Position numbers and translations under genes: made by a program. The notes beneath the pieces are model-generated. The model was not told the origin of the DNA. It saw nothing but the letters and a program-made list of their open reading frames with translations, and ran no database searches. Of a stretch of 64,000 bases of DNA, positions 51,729-59,952 are shown piece by piece (position 1 is the first letter of the stretch; every line of letters begins with the position of its first letter). The stretch is from Slackia equolifaciens (lineage in GTDB: Bacteria; Actinomycetota; Coriobacteriia; Coriobacteriales; Eggerthellaceae): the NCBI RefSeq assembly GCF_003725995.1, contig NZ_QIBX01000006.1:52449-116448 (forward strand), given 5' to 3'.

Positions 51729-53537
51729 ATGGAGAACAACAAGGGGATTTCCCGTCGTTCGTTCCTCGGCGTGGGAGGTGTTGCGCTTGCGGGCGCCACT
51801 GCTGCCGGGCTCGTAGGCTGTGCGCCTAAGGCCGTTGACGATTCAGCGGCCAGCGTTGCAGGTGACAGCTCTCAGGGCGGAATGCCTGTTGCAGAGAGCG
51901 GAGCTTCTGCGGGTCCCGATGTCGCTGGTATGCATAGCTGGGAAATAGCACCAGAGCCCATTGCTTCTGACCAGATTACGAGCATTGAAGAATGTGACGT
52001 TCTGGTCATCGGCGCCGGCTTGGCTGGTTGCTGTGCCTCGCTCTCAGCGTTGGAGAAGGGCGCCAAGGTAATCACCATCGACAAGAATCCTGAATGTGTT
52101 GTGGCGCGTGGTGTGCATGTCGCTGGCTTTCACACAAAGGTCCAGCAAAAGCTCGCTGAACAAGGTCTGGTTGAAGAGCCCGATTACAACCACGTAGTGC
52201 GTCGCTGGATTAATTGGGCACAGGGCCGCGTTAAAGAGCCTCTGCTGTGGGAGTTTGCACGCAAGAGCGGCGCCTGCTTTGACTGGCTGTATGACCTGGT
52301 GACCGGCGATAAGAACCTCGAAGCTCTTTTGTGGGACGGATATTACAAAGGGCCGGATTACACCGAGTATCCCGTTACTCACATTTTCTACCTCGCAGAT
52401 AAGTATGAGGAGACGGTAAACTTCACTTTCTACCAGGGGTCTGGCGTAGGCGACGTGTACGGCAATGCGGTTCTGGTTCCTGCGCTGTATGAGCTGATTG
52501 CGGAAAACGGCGGAGAGATTCGCTGGAGCACCAAGAGCGAGCAATTGATTCGAGAAGACGGTGGTCCCGTTACTGGCGCTATCGTGACCGATCCCGACGG
52601 TAATTACGTTCAGATTAATGCAAAGTCTGTCATTATCGCGTCGGGCGACTTCGCGGCCGACAACGAGATGTTCCAGTACTATGCGCCCATGACCGTGTAC
52701 GCTATGGACGGTCGTTACTACAATCCGCCTGATTGCGATACAGGTGACATGCACAAACAGGCCATTTGGATCGGCGGCGCTATGCAAAAATCCGAGCCTT
52801 ATGCGGCCGTTATGCACCTCGATTTCGGTGCGGCGAGCTACGGCTTCCTGCATGTCAACTGGGAGGGCAAGCGTTTCAAGAACGAGGATGTCAACACTCA
52901 GTCTAAGAGCGTGACCAAGGCGCTGCAGACCCACAAAGACGCATGGACTATTTATGATTCTCACGGTCTCGAGCAGGTTAAAGAGCAGATTGATGCCGGT
53001 CTGGGCGGCGGTTTGCAGTGGGGTCAGCTGACCCAGCCCGTGGGTGGCGAGTACAATCTTGAAGCTCAGAAGAAGGTACTGGAAGGCGAAATCGCGGACG
53101 GCCTTACCGTGACTGCCGATTCGCTTGAAGAGCTTGCTGAAAAGATGGGCGTTCCCGCGGAGAATCTGGTCGCTACGGTCGATCGTTACAACGAGCTGTG
53201 CGACTTGGGCAAGGATCTTGATTTCGGCAAGCGTCCTGAGGTCATGGGCAAAGTCCAGGACCCCCCGTTCTACGCTGGTAAACTTGTTGCAAGCATGCTT
53301 ACCATGTGCGGCGGTCTGCGCACCAACACCGAAGCTCAGGTGCTTGACGCCGAAGACCATCCTATCGAAGGTCTATATGTTTGCGGTTCTGCCGCAGGCG
53401 AATTTTTCGGCGCCGGTGATTACCCCACGTACGTTCCTGGAATTGGCCATGGCCGCTGCGTGACCTTTGGGCGCATTGCCGGTATTAACGCTGCTGGCGG
53501 TAATGCCGAAGAGGAAATTCCCAGTTTGGATATCTAG
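51729..53537 (+). CDS. Tat-exported FAD-dependent reductase (module 2)
   Basis: A 602-residue exported flavoprotein. The signal has ISRRSFLG and lipobox LVGC. The FAD fold begins at CDVLVIGAGLAGCCASLSA (~95). Later blocks include CDTGDMHKQAIWIGGAMQKS, GKRFKNEDVNTQS, and the C-terminal FAD end IEGLYVCGSAAGEFFGAGDY with GHGRCVTFGRIAGINAA. The fumarate-reductase Arg position is Thr. The C-terminal DYP..PG..HGRCVTFG block is shared with the protein at 54315-56027, so these two are the closest paralogues. GAGGAGGG precedes the ATG at 51729. Its promoter region faces the module 2 LuxR gene and holds a CCCCC-TGGT-GGGGG dyad at 51557-51570. A terminator follows. Confidence 0.88.
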   Translation: MENNKGISRRSFLGVGGVALAGATAAGLVGCAPKAVDDSAASVAGDSSQGGMPVAESGASAGPDVAGMHSWEIAPEPIASDQITSIEECDVLVIGAGLAGCCASLSALEKGAKVITIDKNPECVVARGVHVAGFHTKVQQKLAEQGLVEEPDYNHVVRRWINWAQGRVKEPLLWEFARKSGACFDWLYDLVTGDKNLEALLWDGYYKGPDYTEYPVTHIFYLADKYEETVNFTFYQGSGVGDVYGNAVLVPALYELIAENGGEIRWSTKSEQLIREDGGPVTGAIVTDPDGNYVQINAKSVIIASGDFAADNEMFQYYAPMTVYAMDGRYYNPPDCDTGDMHKQAIWIGGAMQKSEPYAAVMHLDFGAASYGFLHVNWEGKRFKNEDVNTQSKSVTKALQTHKDAWTIYDSHGLEQVKEQIDAGLGGGLQWGQLTQPVGGEYNLEAQKKVLEGEIADGLTVTADSLEELAEKMGVPAENLVATVDRYNELCDLGKDLDFGKRPEVMGKVQDPPFYAGKLVASMLTMCGGLRTNTEAQVLDAEDHPIEGLYVCGSAAGEFFGAGDYPTYVPGIGHGRCVTFGRIAGINAAGGNAEEEIPSLDI

Positions 53538-53659
53538 ACGCATTTGCGATTTAGTTGAGGCAGTAAGGTACTGCTATCGTTCAGCCCCTCCAGGCGGTGG
53601 CAGCTTTGTTGCATACGAAAGCGAAAGCCTTTCCCTCCCTTGGGTTTTCGCTAATTGTG

Positions 53660-53698
53660 GTGGCCGATCCCGTTTTGCGGGGTCGGCCGCATTTTTTT
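53660..53698 (+). terminator. Terminator after module 2 flavoprotein gene
   Basis: GGCCGATCCCG and CGGGGTCGGCC form a stem at about 53662-53688, followed by GCATTTTTTT. Confidence 0.85.
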
Positions 53699-54222
53699 CT
53701 GATGCTGAATACAGCTTGTTTTCCGGTCGAGTGGTGCGAGATTGTCCGAAATTGGAAGCTTATCGCACGAAGCAGGTGCCTAGTTCTGGTGCGTAGTTCG
53801 TGCATGCAGGCTTAGCTCTGTACCCATGCGTGTATCCCCTTGCCCCTCCCTTTTTTCCGTGCCTGCGCAAAGCCATGCAACGAAGAGGTTGGCCAAAGTA
53901 AACTGAATTTCGATAGGAGGCGGAAACGGAGCTTTCTGCCTCACCTATTTTGAAGCCGATGCAATGGGTATTCGGCGAGAGCCCAGGTCGATGCTGCGAA
54001 GCCTTTCGAGATAATCTGCAGGGAGAAGTGGTCTTCGCTGCGTCAGGTTCAAGTCTTGGCTGGACGTCTAGTGCAGATTCCATCACGAAGGGGCCGGACG
54101 TTCTTCGCCTTAGACCTAAGGGTTTGTGGAGGAATGCCGATATTGCGTCCTTCCTCTCGTAAGTAGGGGTTTGGGGTGCGTGCGGTAGCGAGAAATGGAG
54201 CTGGAAGAACTACTCCATGTAA
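53699..54222. other. Intergenic region between two flavoprotein genes
   Basis: About 520 bases between convergent modules. Short open frames exist on both strands but none has a good ribosome site plus family resemblance. A TAGGAGG at 53912-53918 is not followed by a usable start. Nothing recognisable was found; a decayed gene is possible. Confidence 0.4.
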
Positions 54223-54253
54223 CAAAAAGGAGCCGCCCCGTGGGGCGGCTCCT
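54223..54253 (-). terminator. Terminator of module 3 flavoprotein gene
   Basis: AGGAGCCGCCCC (54228-54239) and GGGGCGGCTCCT (54242-54253) are a perfect 12-bp stem; on the reverse strand it is followed by TTTTTG. Confidence 0.9.
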
Positions 54254-54314
54254 GCGGTATTCGGCCGGGATTCGTTGGGAGGGAGGTAGCACCCGGTCGA
54301 ACGAGGCGCTTTGG

Positions 54315-56027
54315 TTATTCGAACTCAAGCTCGCTGATGACGGTATCCTTGGCAAGGGCTTCGCCCACCAGCTCGCCGAAAGTCACGCAGCGGCCGTGGC
54401 TGACGCCGGGGAAGTGCACCGGATAGTCGTCGCCGAAGAAGTCGCCCTGAACGTTGCCAACGGCATACAGTCCGGGGATAACCTTATCGTCCTCGGTCAT
54501 GACCTGGGACTCGGCGTTGCAGTGAAGTCCGAAGGGGATAGTCAGCAAGCTGCAGACGTTCTTGGTGGCGTAGAACGGAGCGGTCTGAACGGGTGCCAGG
54601 AACTCAGCAGGAACAGCGAAGTCAACGTCCTCGCCGGCTTCGGCCATGGAGTTGTAACGCTCGACTGTTGCCTTGAATGCCTCGGCGGGAACGCCGATGG
54701 CTTCTGCGAGCTCGTCCAACGTATCCGCCTTGATGAGCGTGCCTGCCTCTTCCCACTCGGCCATAACATCCTCGACGCCGTCCAGGAAGCGTTCGTAACG
54801 AGAGGGTTGCTGCTGCTTGACGTACTTCTCGTAATCGGAGTCAAAGATGGACCACGCCACGTTGCCGATGGTGTTCATGCGGGCATTGGTCAGCATGGGC
54901 TCAAAAGGCATCTCGGCGCCATAGCGCTTGCCTTCGCTGTCAACGGCGAGCCAGCACATGATGAACGAAGTCAGGTTCAGCGCGAGAGAATCAGCGGTGA
55001 ACTGGTGAATCATCGGAGCGGCCGTGCTCTTCTGCAGGCCGGCACCAATCCAGCAGCCCATCAGGATTCCGTCGCCGGTGTTGCCGCCCATGGGGGTGTA
55101 GGTGTTGGCATCGGCACGGTTGGCGATGGGCGCGAAAGCATCAATCATCTCCTGGTTACCGCCGATATCGCCGGTGGCGAGCACTACGCCCTTGGCGCCG
55201 TTGTACTGCACATGGGATCCGTCTTCAGCGGTTACGATGACGCCCGTTACGCCGCCTTCCGCATCGCCCACGAGCTGTTCGGCATGGGTGTTGAACACGA
55301 ATTCGGCGCCGTTCTCGGTGGCGGAGTTGTACAGCATCTCGCCAAGCGTCCAGTTGACCGACTTGCCGTCGTCGCGCACATCATAGGTCTCACCGCCGCG
55401 CACAAAGGAAACGGCGTCGGGATAGACGCGCCACTGGCTGTCGAGCTCGCTCCACATGTCGTACTTGGACGTACCGGAAAGTGCGTGCACCATAGAGATG
55501 CCTTGCGGTTCGCCCAGCTTCTCCAGGTAGTCGAAGACCTCACCGGAGCGGCTCGCCCATACGGAGATGAGCTCGTAATTGGTCTTTTGGCGGGAGTCAA
55601 AGTGGAGCTGGCGTGCGGGAATGTGCCAATCGATGTCGAACCCGTTGGACTTGTGGAAGTTGCTGCCGATGTTGCCCACGTCGACGCCGCGGATGGAGAT
55701 TTCGCCCATGCGCTCGATAACGGCAACTTTTGCCCCGTTACGTGCAGCGGCCTCGGCGGTGGAGATGCCTGCCAGGCCGGCGCCGACAATCACGATGTTG
55801 TATTCCTTGGTCTCGGCGACGTCGGTGATGGGCTCGGGCGCAACCTCCCACGCATGCTTGACCTCGGTGCCCTCGGTGGAGCCGGAAGTCGCAGTGGTGG
55901 TGTCGGTCGATCCGCTGTCGGAAGAACCGCTGGGGCTGCAGCCTGCGAGCGCAGCGCCTCCCGCCACAACGGCGCCGGTCGCCAGAGCGCCCTTCAGGAA
56001 GTTCCTACGATCGAGTTCCATAGCCAT
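54315..56027 (-). CDS. Tat-exported FAD-dependent reductase (module 3)
   Basis: A 570-residue exported flavoprotein. The Tat motif LDRRNFLKGAL is followed by lipobox LAGC and a Ser/Thr/Gly linker. The FAD fold begins at YNIVIVGAGLAGISTAEAA (~75). NTGDGILMGCWIGAGLQKS and GKRYGAEMPFEPM are in the capping region, and the C-terminus has IPGLYAVGNVQGDFFGDDYP and SHGRCVTFGELVG. The fumarate-type Arg is absent. GAGGAGGG precedes the ATG at 56027. The LuxR gene lies 124 bases upstream on the same strand instead of divergent, and a TTCCTCGG/CCGAGGAA dyad separates them. Confidence 0.88.
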   Translation of the reverse strand: MAMELDRRNFLKGALATGAVVAGGAALAGCSPSGSSDSGSTDTTTATSGSTEGTEVKHAWEVAPEPITDVAETKEYNIVIVGAGLAGISTAEAAARNGAKVAVIERMGEISIRGVDVGNIGSNFHKSNGFDIDWHIPARQLHFDSRQKTNYELISVWASRSGEVFDYLEKLGEPQGISMVHALSGTSKYDMWSELDSQWRVYPDAVSFVRGGETYDVRDDGKSVNWTLGEMLYNSATENGAEFVFNTHAEQLVGDAEGGVTGVIVTAEDGSHVQYNGAKGVVLATGDIGGNQEMIDAFAPIANRADANTYTPMGGNTGDGILMGCWIGAGLQKSTAAPMIHQFTADSLALNLTSFIMCWLAVDSEGKRYGAEMPFEPMLTNARMNTIGNVAWSIFDSDYEKYVKQQQPSRYERFLDGVEDVMAEWEEAGTLIKADTLDELAEAIGVPAEAFKATVERYNSMAEAGEDVDFAVPAEFLAPVQTAPFYATKNVCSLLTIPFGLHCNAESQVMTEDDKVIPGLYAVGNVQGDFFGDDYPVHFPGVSHGRCVTFGELVGEALAKDTVISELEFE

Positions 56028-56049
56028 AAGGTATCCCTCCTCTTGTCTT

Positions 56050-56073
56050 TTCCTCGGTCCCTTTTCCGAGGAA
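56050..56073 (-). promoter_or_regulatory. Dyad upstream of module 3 flavoprotein gene
   Basis: TTCCTCGG (56050-56057) and CCGAGGAA (56066-56073) are perfect 8-bp arms around TCCCTTTT, 23 bases before the flavoprotein start codon. It could be a regulator site or a weak terminator of the LuxR gene. Confidence 0.55.
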
Positions 56074-56151
56074 CGCGCACTGAGCGCATATCTAGGAGGA
56101 TGGTTTTTTGCACGTATGCACGCAACGCATGAATAACGCTATTTCACTAAA

Positions 56152-57762
56152 TCAGGTAGCTCCCGTGATGGTGCTCTGAGGCTCACGTGATTCGGGTGAT
56201 ATGGATGATAAGGCCAGGTCAAGAAGCTGCTGGCGGTCGTGAACCTCCGCTTTTTGATAAATGTGGCGCACATGGGTGCCTACGGTGTTTTCGGAGATAC
56301 CCAGGGCTTCGGCGATCCAAGGCTGGGTGCGTCCCTGTAGGAGTAGGTCTGCTACGTCTTTTTCGCGGGCGGTAAGGCCGATTCCGTCTAGCCATGCCTC
56401 CATGCGTTCTGCCGACGTTTCGCCCATTGCCCCCACCATGCCGGTGCTTTGTGCCGGGGAAGGGCGGGCGCTGCGAAGAAGCTCTGCCGACTCTTCGCTC
56501 GAAAGCAGCATGACTATGGCAATTACGACAAGATAGCCAACTACGGTGGTTTCTTGAAAAAAAGCCAGCGGGTTGGCACCCTCTTCTTGCCCCACGAGCA
56601 GAACGCCGCATACAAGACCCAGAGCCGTGGCGGCGTTTGCGACGAATCGAATAAACGCCACCGTTTTTACCGGAGATTTTGAACGCGTGTGCGCAATATG
56701 CGAAAACGCCACCCAAATGAACATGTCGAAAGCGGTATAACCCGCAATGATCACCGCGCCAGACACCAAGAACGTATCCGTTCCAAAGAAGAATGGCAGC
56801 ATCATGATGCCCGCCACCATGATTAAAAAGCCGACGCGAAACACGGCGCTCGAGCGTTCGGGCCGTGCGACAAGAAGGCAAAACATTACAATGGCCGCCG
56901 CCCCGCGAGCCACTTGAACGCCGATTCCGTCTGCCTGGGTGGAAAACGAGAGGAGGTGTTGCAAGTATCCGAACCCGCTCATCACCAGCACCACTGCGCC
57001 TATGAGCATGGCTGACACGCCCAGGTGGTTCGTAAGAAAGGCTTGCATTCCGTGGGGAGAAGCGGCCGGTTCTGTTTGCGGGCGACCAAGCGATTTCGCC
57101 AGTGATTCATCGAGCCTCGATTCCACATCCATGGTGTCGGTAAGGGGTCTGAAGGCGGCTTCAGAAGTCTGCGCATTGGCGGTGGCGTCGCGGCGTTTCG
57201 TTTTGCGCGTCAAGGAATGGCCCATGGCCACGAACAGGGCGCTCGATGCCAAGGGGAACAGCGCAAAGAACACGGCGCGTGCCTCGGGAATCATGAAAAG
57301 CAAGGGCGCATCAAGCAGAGGTGCTATGGCGAACGCGCCCGCTATCAAAGGGGTTGCGCTTTTGGCGCCGTCTTTGCAGTACACCATGCCCCATGCCATG
57401 TTGTACATGCCCATGAACAGGCCGCATAGCAGGGCTCCCCCTGCGAATGCGCCCCAGTTGTTCGCCATGCCCGCTACGGTATAGAACAGCGACCCGATGG
57501 TTCCCGCAACGGCGACGGCAACGGTCATGCGTCGGCCCTCGAAGAGCTTTCCCACCACGTCGCCGCGCCACAGCACCAATCCGAACACCGGCAGGCTGAG
57601 CGCAAACGCGGCGATGGCGCCGTATTCGGGCATGAGCCCGTCCGTCCCTCCCGTCGCGAACAACGCGCTCATGAACAGCGCATCGAACCAGGCCCAGTAA
57701 AACCCCGAGCCCACAATTGCTTTCACGCCGTTGGCTCCTCCAACGCGGTTGATACCTTGCAT
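56152..57762 (-). CDS. Membrane-bound LuxR-type regulator (12-TM + HTH, module 3)
   Basis: A 536-residue protein with about 12 membrane helices (~15-430) and a LuxR/GerE helix-turn-helix at the C-terminus (~465-525; IGLTAREKDVADLLLQGRTQ, SENTVGTHVRHIYQKAEVHD). A polar loop of ~65 residues splits the helices into two halves, as in transporter-like folds. The ATG at 57762 is chosen from GGGAGGG on the reverse strand, and this ribosome site is partly inside a 10-bp hairpin (57762-57789). It lies between the C39-like protease gene (43 bases upstream) and the flavoprotein gene downstream, all on one strand. Confidence 0.9.
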   Translation of the reverse strand: MQGINRVGGANGVKAIVGSGFYWAWFDALFMSALFATGGTDGLMPEYGAIAAFALSLPVFGLVLWRGDVVGKLFEGRRMTVAVAVAGTIGSLFYTVAGMANNWGAFAGGALLCGLFMGMYNMAWGMVYCKDGAKSATPLIAGAFAIAPLLDAPLLFMIPEARAVFFALFPLASSALFVAMGHSLTRKTKRRDATANAQTSEAAFRPLTDTMDVESRLDESLAKSLGRPQTEPAASPHGMQAFLTNHLGVSAMLIGAVVLVMSGFGYLQHLLSFSTQADGIGVQVARGAAAIVMFCLLVARPERSSAVFRVGFLIMVAGIMMLPFFFGTDTFLVSGAVIIAGYTAFDMFIWVAFSHIAHTRSKSPVKTVAFIRFVANAATALGLVCGVLLVGQEEGANPLAFFQETTVVGYLVVIAIVMLLSSEESAELLRSARPSPAQSTGMVGAMGETSAERMEAWLDGIGLTAREKDVADLLLQGRTQPWIAEALGISENTVGTHVRHIYQKAEVHDRQQLLDLALSSISPESREPQSTITGAT

Positions 57763-57789
57763 ACAATTCCCTCCCTGACGGGAATTGTA
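57762..57789 (-). promoter_or_regulatory. Hairpin covering the ribosome site and start codon of module 3 LuxR gene
   Basis: TACAATTCCC (57762-57771) and GGGAATTGTA (57780-57789) are perfect 10-bp arms with an 8-base loop. In the reverse-strand mRNA the A of the start codon is the last paired base and the GGGAGG ribosome site spans loop and stem. Folding would hide translation initiation; as DNA it is also a good operator. Confidence 0.75.
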
Positions 57790-57805
57790 CCAGGTGCGAT
57801 CGCGC

Positions 57806-58585
57806 TCATCCTCGCGAGTAGGCCCACAGGTTCGCGCATTGGCCGAGCACAAGCTGGGCGTCCCATGTCTGCATGCTGCGCTCGACGCTGTTGGGGTCGC
57901 GCACCACGAGCTTGCCCGACGAGTCTTTGCCCACGATGACGATGAAATGGCCCACAGTGGTGAATTCGCCTGGCATCATAGACGCGATAACGGGTCGTCC
58001 TTCTTCGAGCGATTCCGAAAGAACGCTTTCGCTGGCAGGAAGCTCTTCGACCGAGAGCCCCAGTTCGCTCGCTCCGTCGCTCATGAGCGCCCAGGCCGTC
58101 ATGCCGTCTTGAACGTAGCCGTTCGCCTCGGAAAACGCAGCCATTTCCACGGGACCCATGTCGGTTTTACCCGTAATCGCCGTATAAACCATGCTCAGGC
58201 AGGTGGGTCCGCATCCCGACGTGGCGATGTCGGATCCGGCATAGGAGTCGTGCGCCCAGTCGGGGTCGGTTTGGAACAGCGTGGGAACTTCTCCTTGACG
58301 CCATTCGCTTTTTGGTGTGCTCGTGCCATCTTGGGCTATGGGTGCTGCAGAAAGAGGCCCCGAAAACGCCCCCGAGGCACCACCTGCGGTCGGGGTGTCT
58401 GCCGCATTGTATGCTTCGGCGCGCATGGCGGTAAACGCTATGCATGATGTTACGGCGACGAGAGCCACGGCAATGCCTAGCGCAACGATGGAATCCATGC
58501 CGCGTCTGCGCTGGCCAAAGAGCCGACGAGTTTTGCGACGTGCCTGATAGATTGACGGGTCTCGCCGATAGTCCTCGAAGCGCAT
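57806..58585 (-). CDS. Secreted C39-like papain-fold peptidase (Peptidase_C39_2)
   Basis: A 259-residue protein. A basic cytoplasmic N-terminus (RRKTRRLFGQRRR) precedes one membrane helix (~31-53; VALGIAVALVAVTSCIAF), a linker, then a C39-like protease domain. The Cys is in SGCGPTCLSMVYTAITG, the His in TVGHFIVIVGKDS, and the Asp/Asn follows in VVRDPNSVER, so a full catalytic triad is visible. Likely substrates are cell-wall or secreted peptides outside the membrane. AAGGAA precedes the ATG at 58585. It may share a transcript with the LuxR and flavoprotein genes downstream. It faces a VanRS-like system across a 454-base gap. Confidence 0.85.
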   Translation of the reverse strand: MRFEDYRRDPSIYQARRKTRRLFGQRRRGMDSIVALGIAVALVAVTSCIAFTAMRAEAYNAADTPTAGGASGAFSGPLSAAPIAQDGTSTPKSEWRQGEVPTLFQTDPDWAHDSYAGSDIATSGCGPTCLSMVYTAITGKTDMGPVEMAAFSEANGYVQDGMTAWALMSDGASELGLSVEELPASESVLSESLEEGRPVIASMMPGEFTTVGHFIVIVGKDSSGKLVVRDPNSVERSMQTWDAQLVLGQCANLWAYSRG

Positions 58586-59039
58586 GATGGTTCCTTGCCC
58601 TCTCTCGTTGCTTTCTTGTCGCGAAAGATGTGTTCGTCGTCGCGCTCCGCCTTGTCGGTTGAAGATGAGCCCTCCTTCGCGTATCGTCCTGCTGTTACGC
58701 ATCATTGCGATGGCATCTTCTGACCGTTGCACCGGCTTTTCTCCGGTTCAATGAGGCCGGACCGCGTCGAACCTTGCGTCGGCCTATCGCTTGGGCAACG
58801 TCGAACGCCCCTTAGGCTACCTGGGCTTCCGGTTAAAAGTCTTGCAAGAAACCGTGACAAGACGGGGACGCTCCTTAAGATTTGCTGAAGGGCCGCCGGG
58901 CGAACGGCCTTGCTGAGCGCGGGCCGCCAATGGAAATGCGAAGAAGCTCGGGCGCGGCGGGTCTTTCGGGCGCGGCGGGTCGTATTAAGTCTTCCTTAAG
59001 AAAGGGCGGCTCCTCTTGATGGCATGGTAGGATGGCGCC
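58586..59039 (+). promoter_or_regulatory. Divergent region with OmpR-type direct repeats before the response regulator gene
   Basis: No gene is supported. TTAAG occurs at 58985-58989 and 58996-59000, exactly 11 bases apart, and a similar pair TTAAG/TGAAG is at 58876-58880 and 58887-58891, again 11 apart. One-turn direct repeats are the usual sites of OmpR/VanR-type regulators, so autoregulation is likely. GTCTTG/CAAGAC form a dyad at 58839-58863. A 15-base direct repeat CGGGCGCGGCGGGTC lies at about 58948 and 58967. Confidence 0.5.
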
Positions 59040-59804
59040 ATGGATGAGTCCAAGAGGACATACGATGCGGGAATGCAGCCCCCTCAGGCGTTACAACGGC
59101 GCTGTGTAGTGGTGTGCGACGACGAGCATGAGATCGCCGATCTGGTGGCTCGGCTTCTCGAGCGCGAGGGGTTTTGCGCGCGGGCGACCTATTGCGCACA
59201 GGACGCGCTCGCCCTGGTGCGCGCAGGCGAGGCCGATTGCGCCATACTGGACATCATGATGCCTGGTATGGATGGCTTTGAGCTGGGAAAACGCATTCGA
59301 GAGTTCTCCGATATCCCGCTCATTTTTCTCTCCGCTAAAGATGAAGAGGTGGATAAGGTCTTAGGGTTCGCCCTGGGCGCAGACGATTACGTGACCAAGC
59401 CGTTCAAGCCGCGCGAGCTGGTGATGCGCGTGCGTGCCTGTCTGCGTCGTTTCAATCGGGCGGAGCAGGCCCCGCAAAGCGACGGGCGATTGAGCATGCG
59501 CGGCATCGAGCTGCACCCCGATTCGCACGAGGCGTGGCTGCTTGACGTGCCGCTCTCGCTCACGCCGAAGGAATTTTCCCTGCTTGAGGCGCTGCTTAAG
59601 GCGGGCGGAGCCCCCGTATCAACCGGCGATCTTTACGAGTTGGCATGGGGCGAGCCCGCCGACCCTGCCGGCATGAACACCGTGATGGTCCATATTCGCC
59701 ATCTGCGCAAAAAGCTCGCGGAAATCGATGCGTCCACCCTTTACGTGGAAACGGTGTGGGGCATGGGCTATCGCATAGCGAAGGCGGCCAACGAGCGCAG
59801 GTAG
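59040..59804 (+). CDS. OmpR/VanR-type response regulator
   Basis: A 254-residue regulator with a receiver domain (~20-135; VVCDDEHE, phospho-acceptor Asp71 in CAILDIMMPG, Lys in YVTKPFKPRE) and a C-terminal winged helix (~155-250; LSLTPKEFSLLEALLKAGGA, NTVMVHIRHLRKKLAEID, VETVWGMGYRI). This PKEF/VWGMGYR pattern groups with VanR-like regulators. The kinase gene starts 148 bases downstream. Direct 11-base-spaced repeats upstream suggest autoregulation. Target genes are unknown; the divergent protease is a candidate. ATG 59073 is a possible alternative start. Confidence 0.93.
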   Translation: MDESKRTYDAGMQPPQALQRRCVVVCDDEHEIADLVARLLEREGFCARATYCAQDALALVRAGEADCAILDIMMPGMDGFELGKRIREFSDIPLIFLSAKDEEVDKVLGFALGADDYVTKPFKPRELVMRVRACLRRFNRAEQAPQSDGRLSMRGIELHPDSHEAWLLDVPLSLTPKEFSLLEALLKAGGAPVSTGDLYELAWGEPADPAGMNTVMVHIRHLRKKLAEIDASTLYVETVWGMGYRIAKAANERR

Positions 59805-59952
59805 CTGGCATCGGCACTCGCTTGGGCATGTCCTCGGCGGAGTTGCGCTATGGGGCGCGATGAGGGGGACCGCGCGATAGAGAAAACGGCGCCGTCGGAA
59901 CATGGCGCAAAGTCACAATGCAAAGTGAACGGCTCGGCGAGAAAGGACTGGC

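Noticed and set aside
53760..54086. 108-codon reverse frame in the gap between flavoprotein genes
   Set aside because: No family match, no ribosome site and unusual composition; possible relic but not supportable as a gene.
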